NCBI GenBank assembly: GCA_902826815.1
Contig: CADEGF010000014.1
Span: 79,881 to 115,815 of the forward strand
Length of the DNA: 35,935 nt
DNA from: an uncultured Mycobacteriaceae bacterium
Lineage (GTDB): Bacteria > Actinomycetota > Actinomycetes > Mycobacteriales > Mycobacteriaceae
Reading direction: 5' to 3'
Under the pieces are notes generated by a model, which ran no database searches, had not been told where the DNA came from, and was given only the letters and a program-made list of their open reading frames with translations. The translations under genes were made by a program, and so were the position numbers. This document shows, piece after piece, positions 31,514 to 35,935 of the stretch. Numbering within the stretch: the stretch's first letter is position 1; each line of letters starts with the position of its first letter.

Positions 31514-32298
31514 GTGCGGAACAGGAACCTTTCGACCTTGCCGAGGCGCAGCACCACCGCGAACGCCAGCGCCACCACGGCGATGAAGAACGCCGACACC
31601 GCGCCGAGCGCCGGCGATATGGCACCCCGCAGACCTGAGTACACAAACACCGGGAGCGTCTGGTTGTCAATCGTTGTCAGGACCTGGCTGACGACGAAAT
31701 CGGTGATGCTGAGCACGAATACGACGAGCGCGCCCGTCACGATTCCCGGCGCGAGCAGAGGCAGACGCACGAAGAGAAGCTGCTCGACGGGATCGGCGCC
31801 CAGTGTTGCGGCGGCGGGCACGACGTTGGGGTCAGTGTCCTCGATCGCGGCCAACACCGTCCACAGCATGAAGGGGAAGCAGGTCACGGCGACCGCGACG
31901 GCCACCGCGGTGAGGTTGCCACGGACACCGATGCGGCCGTAGAGATCGAAGTAGGCGAACGCGGTGACGATCGTCGGCGAACTCAGCCCGAGCGACAGCA
32001 GGACGGTGAAAAGCGTTCTGCTGTTGCGTCCGACCTTGGGCAGGGCGATGGCGGCGGGCACACCGCAGAGGATGTTGATGCCGACGCCCACCCCGGCGAC
32101 GAAGAGGCTGTTGCCGAGCGCCGTCCACACCGCCGGGTTGGTGAACATCTCGCTGTACCAGTGAATGGTGAAACCATTGGGCGGGAACGTGAGTAGCTCG
32201 CCCTGCGACAGGGACGCGAGCACGACCAGGACAGTGGGTGCCAGCAGCGGGATCAGCGCGCACAGGGTGACGATGCCCGCGAGACGAATGCGTTTCAT
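31510..32298 (-). CDS. ABC permease, PotC type
   Basis: This 262-residue membrane protein has about six helices. The start at ATG 32298 overlaps the stop of the other permease (ATGA), and its own stop overlaps the Gfo/Idh start. The N-terminal helix LAGIVTLCALIPLLAPTVLVVLASL is followed by a periplasmic WYSEMFTNPAVWTALGNSL segment, typical of PotC/PhnV-like permeases. The EAA-type loop is PAAATLGADPVEQLLFVRLPLLAPG. It forms the channel with the 32295-33236 product. This class carries polyamines, iron, phosphonates and some sugars, so the substrate is set by context only. Confidence 0.88.
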   Translation of the reverse strand: MKRIRLAGIVTLCALIPLLAPTVLVVLASLSQGELLTFPPNGFTIHWYSEMFTNPAVWTALGNSLFVAGVGVGINILCGVPAAIALPKVGRNSRTLFTVLLSLGLSSPTIVTAFAYFDLYGRIGVRGNLTAVAVAVAVTCFPFMLWTVLAAIEDTDPNVVPAAATLGADPVEQLLFVRLPLLAPGIVTGALVVFVLSITDFVVSQVLTTIDNQTLPVFVYSGLRGAISPALGAVSAFFIAVVALAFAVVLRLGKVERFLFRT

Positions 32299-33236
32299 CG
32301 TGACCGTCGCTTGCGTCTACGTCCCGCAGCGAGGATCACGGCGGTGCCGACGCTGACGATCACCAGCAACAGGATGCCGATCGCCGCGCCTTGTGGCGGG
32401 TTACCCAGTCCCAGGTAGCGGTCCTGAAGGAAATTCGAGACGAAGTTCTTCAACCCGCGACCGAGGATGGCGGGGTCGGCGAACGCGGCCATCGTCAGCG
32501 CGAAGCACGCGGCGAAGGCGGCGACGATCCCGACCCTCAGTTGGGGCAGTGTGACGCGCAGGAACACCGTGCCGGGTCGGGCACCGAGAGTGGCTGCGGC
32601 GGAGCCTAGTTCGGGATCGATGCGCAGCACGGCAGGCAGCAACACGACGACCGCGGCGGGCAGCAGGACCTGGACGATGCCGATGCCCACACCCCACAGG
32701 TTCCCGACCAGACGCAGACCGGTCAGCCACTCGACCGGACCGCCGGGACCGATGGTGACGAGCAAGCCGAACGTGCGGGTGATGTCGCCGGTGAGCATCG
32801 GCACGAACACGCCGATCAGCAGCGCGAGCCGCAGGCCCCGTCGTCGCACCCGGGTCAGCGTCAGCGCGTACGGGATCGCGATCGCGACGGCGACAAGCGG
32901 GGCGAGCACAGCCATCATGAGCGATCTCGCCAGCACGGTGTGGAACTGCGGGTCGCCGATCAGCCCGCTGTACTGCTGCAGCGACACCGGCCCTTCGACG
33001 GCGAGGAAGCTGTCATAGGAGTGCAGGCTGCTCCACAGCAGCACCGCGAGTCCGGCGACCAGCGACCCGGCCAGCACCAGCCCGGGAATCAGCGCGACGA
33101 GGCGCCGCATCGCGGTGGGAACGACCTTCGCAAACAGGGTGCGCGTCGTGATGAGCGCGTCGACGAGCCGCCAAATGGGCGAGGCTGCGCGGGACTCCAG
33201 TTCCTGCCACTGCTCGGACACCGATCGCGAGTGCAC
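32295..33236 (-). CDS. ABC permease, PotB type
   Basis: The protein has about 313 residues from a GTG at 33236, 2 bases after the ATPase stop; a GTG at 33221 is an alternative. A cytoplasmic N-terminus of about 60 residues precedes the helix ALIPGLVLAGSLVAGLAVLLW. The conserved PotB-like region has GVFVPMLTGDITRTFGLLVTIG, and the EAA-type loop SAAATLGARPGTVFLRVTLPQLRVG contacts the ATPase. The C-terminus is strongly basic (GRRRKRRSR), consistent with a cytoplasmic end. It is paired with the PotC-type permease. Confidence 0.88.
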   Translation of the reverse strand: MHSRSVSEQWQELESRAASPIWRLVDALITTRTLFAKVVPTAMRRLVALIPGLVLAGSLVAGLAVLLWSSLHSYDSFLAVEGPVSLQQYSGLIGDPQFHTVLARSLMMAVLAPLVAVAIAIPYALTLTRVRRRGLRLALLIGVFVPMLTGDITRTFGLLVTIGPGGPVEWLTGLRLVGNLWGVGIGIVQVLLPAAVVVLLPAVLRIDPELGSAAATLGARPGTVFLRVTLPQLRVGIVAAFAACFALTMAAFADPAILGRGLKNFVSNFLQDRYLGLGNPPQGAAIGILLLVIVSVGTAVILAAGRRRKRRSR

Positions 33237-33238
33237 GG

Positions 33239-34312
33239 TCAGGCCTGGGTGACGATGGGGACGTCGTCGGCGTTCCACGCGACCACGACGGAATCGCCGA
33301 CGTCGTGCGTCGTGGCGCTGCGCCCGGCGGGGACGTGCACGGCCGCGGTGGGTCCGCAGTCGAGCTGCACCTGGTAGAAGGTGCCGTGTCCGTCGAACGC
33401 GGAGAACAGGATTCGGCCGGCGAGTCCGTTGTCGTAGCAGTGCGGGGTTTCGTCGGCGGCGAGCAGGCGGAGGCGTTCGGGCCGCATGACGGCGGTGGCC
33501 CTGCCGAGCGGCACGGAGGTTTGCACGGCGACGGCGACGCCCGAACTATGCAGTGTTCGTGTGCCGTTGGCGGTGACGACGTCGCCTTCGAGGAGCAGCG
33601 GGTCGCCGAGGAAGCCGGCGACGAACGTGGTTGCGGGGCTGGCGTACAGCTCGCTGCCGGGTCCGCACTGCACGATGCGGCCGTTGTCCATGACGGCGAT
33701 GCGGTCGCTGACCATCAGGGCTTCGCGTTGGTCGTGGGTGACGTTGACGATCGTGACGCCGAGCTCGCGGTGGATGCGGGTGAGCTCGAGCTGCATGGAT
33801 TCGCGCAGCCGGCGGTCCAGCGCGGACAGGGGTTCGTCGAGCAGCAGGATGCGGGGCTGATAGACGAGGGCTCGGGCCAGGGCGACGCGCTGGCTCTGGC
33901 CGCCGCTGAGCTCGCTGATCGCGCGATGCTGAAGTTCGGGCAGCTGCACGAGGTCCAGCGCGGCGGCAACCCGGGTGGCGGTCTCCTTGCGTCCGACGCG
34001 ACGCATGCGGAGCGGGAAGGCGACGTTGTCGCCGACGCTGAGGTGGGGGAACAGTGCCAGCGACTGGAAGACGACGCCGAGTTCGCGGGTGTGCGCGGGG
34101 CGGCCGGTCATGCTGCGGCCGCCGATGACGACGTCGCCGCCGTCGGCGTCGAGAAGGCCCGCGATGATGCGCAGCAGCGTGGACTTGCCGGAGCCGGATG
34201 GTCCAAGGAGCGTGAAGAACTCGCCGTCGCCGATTTCGACGGACACGTCGTCGAGCACCACGAGATCGCCGTAGCTCTTGACGACGTGGTCCACCCGGAT
34301 GGCGGCGGTCAT
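33239..34312 (-). CDS. ABC importer ATPase, PotA type
   Basis: The protein has 357 residues from ATG 34312, 10 bases after the binding-protein stop. Walker A GPSGSGKS is at 37-44, Q-loop VFQSLALFPHLSV near 81, signature LSGGQ at 135-139, Walker B ILLLDEP at 155-161 and switch VTHDQ near 195. A C-terminal TOBE domain starts at about 275. The overall pattern is the PotA/FbpC/AfuC class rather than the MalK class, fitting the two permeases. No substrate specificity can be read from the ATPase. Confidence 0.9.
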   Translation of the reverse strand: MTAAIRVDHVVKSYGDLVVLDDVSVEIGDGEFFTLLGPSGSGKSTLLRIIAGLLDADGGDVVIGGRSMTGRPAHTRELGVVFQSLALFPHLSVGDNVAFPLRMRRVGRKETATRVAAALDLVQLPELQHRAISELSGGQSQRVALARALVYQPRILLLDEPLSALDRRLRESMQLELTRIHRELGVTIVNVTHDQREALMVSDRIAVMDNGRIVQCGPGSELYASPATTFVAGFLGDPLLLEGDVVTANGTRTLHSSGVAVAVQTSVPLGRATAVMRPERLRLLAADETPHCYDNGLAGRILFSAFDGHGTFYQVQLDCGPTAAVHVPAGRSATTHDVGDSVVVAWNADDVPIVTQA

Positions 34313-34322
34313 CGGCTCGGCC

Positions 34323-35474
34323 CTATCGCCCGATCGCGCCGTCGAAGGCTTTCTGCCATGCCTCGTCATTCTTCGCCATCAGAGGGATGGGCGCCACGAT
34401 GGCCTTGACGGCCTTCAGGTCGTCCGCGGAGCGCGGGAAGACGCCCTTGTTGTCGGACATGTAGGTCGGCACGGTCGCGTCGGGGTTTACCGGGATGAGG
34501 CCGAGCTTGTCGGCGACGACGGACTGAACTTCTGGATCCAGAAGGTAATTGGCGAACACCTGGGCGTAATAGGAGTTGTTGTCGGGGATGCCCTTGTGGA
34601 TGTAGTAGGCGTCGCCGACGACGTAGATGCCGTCAGTGGGGGCGACGAGTGCGACGGGCGCGCCGGCGTTTTGGGCTTGGATGCCCGAGCCGCTGTTGGA
34701 GATCGCGACCTTGACCGAGCCGGTGCTCAGCGCGGTGACGACGTCGGCGTTCGAGCCGAGTTGCGCGAGGTTGGGCTTCAGCTCGCCGATGCGCGCCCAC
34801 ACGGGGTCCATGCCCTGCGGCGGGTTCTGCGCGGGGTCGACGCCCATCGACTGGGCGAAGCCGAACGCGGTGCTCGAGTAGATGGTGTCGACGGCCAGGC
34901 TCTGGGCCAGCTCGGGCTTGAACAGGTCGTCCCAGGATTTGATGGTCGCGGGATCCACTAGGTCGGTGCGGACGATGAACGGCACCGTGAGCGTGTACGG
35001 GTTGACGTACGTCCAGGGGTCACCCTGTTTGTGATCCGGGGGCGCGGCGGTCTCGGCGGTCGCCTTGGCGAGGTTCGGGGCGAGCTGCGGATCGATCGGA
35101 ATCGTCCATCCGCGTGCGGCATTGGTGTATGCGCGCTGTTGGGCGTTGAAGCTGGCGTCGGCCGACGGCCGCTGCCCGGAGGAGATCTCCTGGTTGAGTT
35201 TGGCGTAGCTCACGGCCTCGTCGGTGGTGTCCCAGACGATCGGGATGCCGGTGTCGGCGGTGAACTTCTTGGCGGCGGTGTCGGCGTAAACCTTCTCCTG
35301 GTCGCCACTCCAGATCCGGATGACGAGGCGGTCAGGTTTGGCGGGCGGTTCCGACGGTACGCCGGTGCTTGTGGTGCCCGACGCACTGTCGCTGCCATTG
35401 CTGCTACAGGCGGAAAAGCCGGTCGAGGCAAGGATTCCGACGGCCGCGACGGCGATGACGCGTCTGATGTTCAC
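34323..35474 (-). CDS. ABC importer substrate-binding lipoprotein, PotD/Fe-type
   Basis: The protein has 383 residues from a GTG with CAGGAG about 6 bases upstream. The signal peptide ends in the lipobox FSAC (Cys23), followed by a Ser/Gly/Thr linker. The binding lobes include LVIRIWSGDQEKVYADTAAK, FTADTGIPIVWD, the hinge-like WTYVNPYTLTVPFIVRTDLV and DDLFKPELAQSLAVD. This is the polyamine/iron/phosphonate type of solute-binding protein. It heads the transporter part of the operon, 13 bases after the isomerase stop. With a sugar isomerase and a Gfo/Idh enzyme encoded alongside, a sugar, cyclitol or sugar acid is more plausible than a polyamine. Confidence 0.87.
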   Translation of the reverse strand: MNIRRVIAVAAVGILASTGFSACSSNGSDSASGTTSTGVPSEPPAKPDRLVIRIWSGDQEKVYADTAAKKFTADTGIPIVWDTTDEAVSYAKLNQEISSGQRPSADASFNAQQRAYTNAARGWTIPIDPQLAPNLAKATAETAAPPDHKQGDPWTYVNPYTLTVPFIVRTDLVDPATIKSWDDLFKPELAQSLAVDTIYSSTAFGFAQSMGVDPAQNPPQGMDPVWARIGELKPNLAQLGSNADVVTALSTGSVKVAISNSGSGIQAQNAGAPVALVAPTDGIYVVGDAYYIHKGIPDNNSYYAQVFANYLLDPEVQSVVADKLGLIPVNPDATVPTYMSDNKGVFPRSADDLKAVKAIVAPIPLMAKNDEAWQKAFDGAIGR

Positions 35475-35487
35475 AGCGACTCCTGGG

Positions 35488-35934
35488 TTAGTGGGGCAAC
35501 AGTTCGGATGAGTCGAGTGGCATCATCGGAGCGAGGTAGCGGTAGCCCAATACCAGTGCGTTGGGCTCCTTTCCGAGCATCTCGACGATGTCGGCTTCGC
35601 CTTCGATCTTGGATAGGGCTGCGGCGGCGAACACCTCGTCCTCGTGCTCGATGTCGATGTTGCCTTCGTAGCCGACTTCGGTGAGCGCGGTGATGACCTT
35701 GTGCCAGTCGATCACGCCCCAGCCCGGCGCGCGGAAGCGCCACCATCCGTTGCCGAACCCCTGCAGGTCGCCGAACGCCTGGCCGTAGAACCCGAGGACG
35801 CCGCGCTTGTGTTCGTCGATGTCGATGTCTTTGGCGTGAAAATGCACGATGCGGTCGCCGAAATCTTTGATCGCCTGGATGTAGTCGATGCCGAGGAAGA
35901 CCAGATGTGACGGGTCGATCTCCAGGCCGAGGGC
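35488..35934 (-). CDS. Xylose-isomerase-like TIM-barrel sugar isomerase/epimerase, 5' end outside window
   Basis: The frame is open to the window edge, so only the C-terminal 148 residues are present. Motifs are ALGLEIDPSHLVFLGIDYI, then RIVHFHAKD (a metal-ligand His and Asp/Lys pair of AP-endonuclease-2-type barrels), GWGVIDWHKVITALTEVGYEG and IDIEHEDE with a metal-binding Glu/His. Such enzymes interconvert keto- and aldo-sugars or epimerise inosose and hexuloses with a divalent metal. It is the first gene of the second cluster seen here and probably acts next to the Gfo/Idh enzyme. Confidence 0.85.
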   Translation of the reverse strand, partial: ALGLEIDPSHLVFLGIDYIQAIKDFGDRIVHFHAKDIDIDEHKRGVLGFYGQAFGDLQGFGNGWWRFRAPGWGVIDWHKVITALTEVGYEGNIDIEHEDEVFAAAALSKIEGEADIVEMLGKEPNALVLGYRYLAPMMPLDSSELLPH

Positions 35935-35935
35935 G

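Overview
The window is high-GC actinobacterial DNA, most likely from a mycobacterium (Mycobacterium or Mycolicibacterium). The strongest pointer is 20486-24797, which matches by recall the start of the M. tuberculosis virS/mymA locus: a VirS-type AraC regulator, divergent from MymA monooxygenase, LipR-type acetyl-hydrolase and the Rv3085-type short-chain dehydrogenase. Frequent GTG/TTG starts, 4-base ATGA/GTGA overlaps and a proline/threonine-rich cell-envelope protein also fit.

Layout. 1-3249: end of a membrane-anchored Thr/Pro-rich protein, a beta-lactamase-family lipoprotein and a lone cyclic-nucleotide-binding domain protein. 3442-7135: a tightly overlapping three-gene carbohydrate operon (GT4 glycosyltransferase, an alpha-helical companion protein and a GH130-type enzyme). 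7410-8203: a TetR regulator behind a 25-bp palindrome. 8278-8436: a 52-residue protein. 8701-18676: a nine-gene minus-strand operon for uptake and use of a galactoside or amino sugar (ABC importer, GH4 enzyme with the CHSV signature, DMT transporter, BadF/NAGK-type kinase, AgaS-type isomerase/deaminase, GatZ/KbaZ-type protein), divergent from a DeoR regulator at 18771. 19618-24797: a dienelactone-hydrolase-like protein that lacks its nucleophile, then virS-mymA-lipR-SDR. 24822-25340: a broken two-domain monooxygenase-like gene. 25341-26597: an M23 plus GH25-like cell-wall lysin. 27054-28299: a DUF5994-like protein, a ribosome-hibernation-factor-like protein and a 53-residue paralogue of the earlier small protein. 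28339-30315: a metzincin-like protease. 30413-35935: a second minus-strand sugar/cyclitol cluster (Gfo/Idh dehydrogenase, polyamine-type ABC importer, isomerase running off the window).

The most unusual signal is a set of orphan gene tails. The last codons of the sugar-ABC ATPase, of deoR and of the Gfo/Idh dehydrogenase each occur a second time, in the same orientation, just beyond the intact gene: at 8443, 26824 and 28339. Each extra copy ends exactly at its stop codon. The DNA between each intact gene and its orphan tail (about 0.2, 7.3 and 2.0 kb) looks like inserted cargo. Removing it gives a compact map: small gene, sugar operon, deoR, DUF5994/HPF/small gene, second sugar cluster. One tail has become the in-frame C-terminus of the metzincin. 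No integrase or transposase is visible, so the mechanism is open.

I saw no tRNA, rRNA, CRISPR array or complete insertion sequence. Functions are assigned from motifs and recalled family knowledge; no database search was possible.
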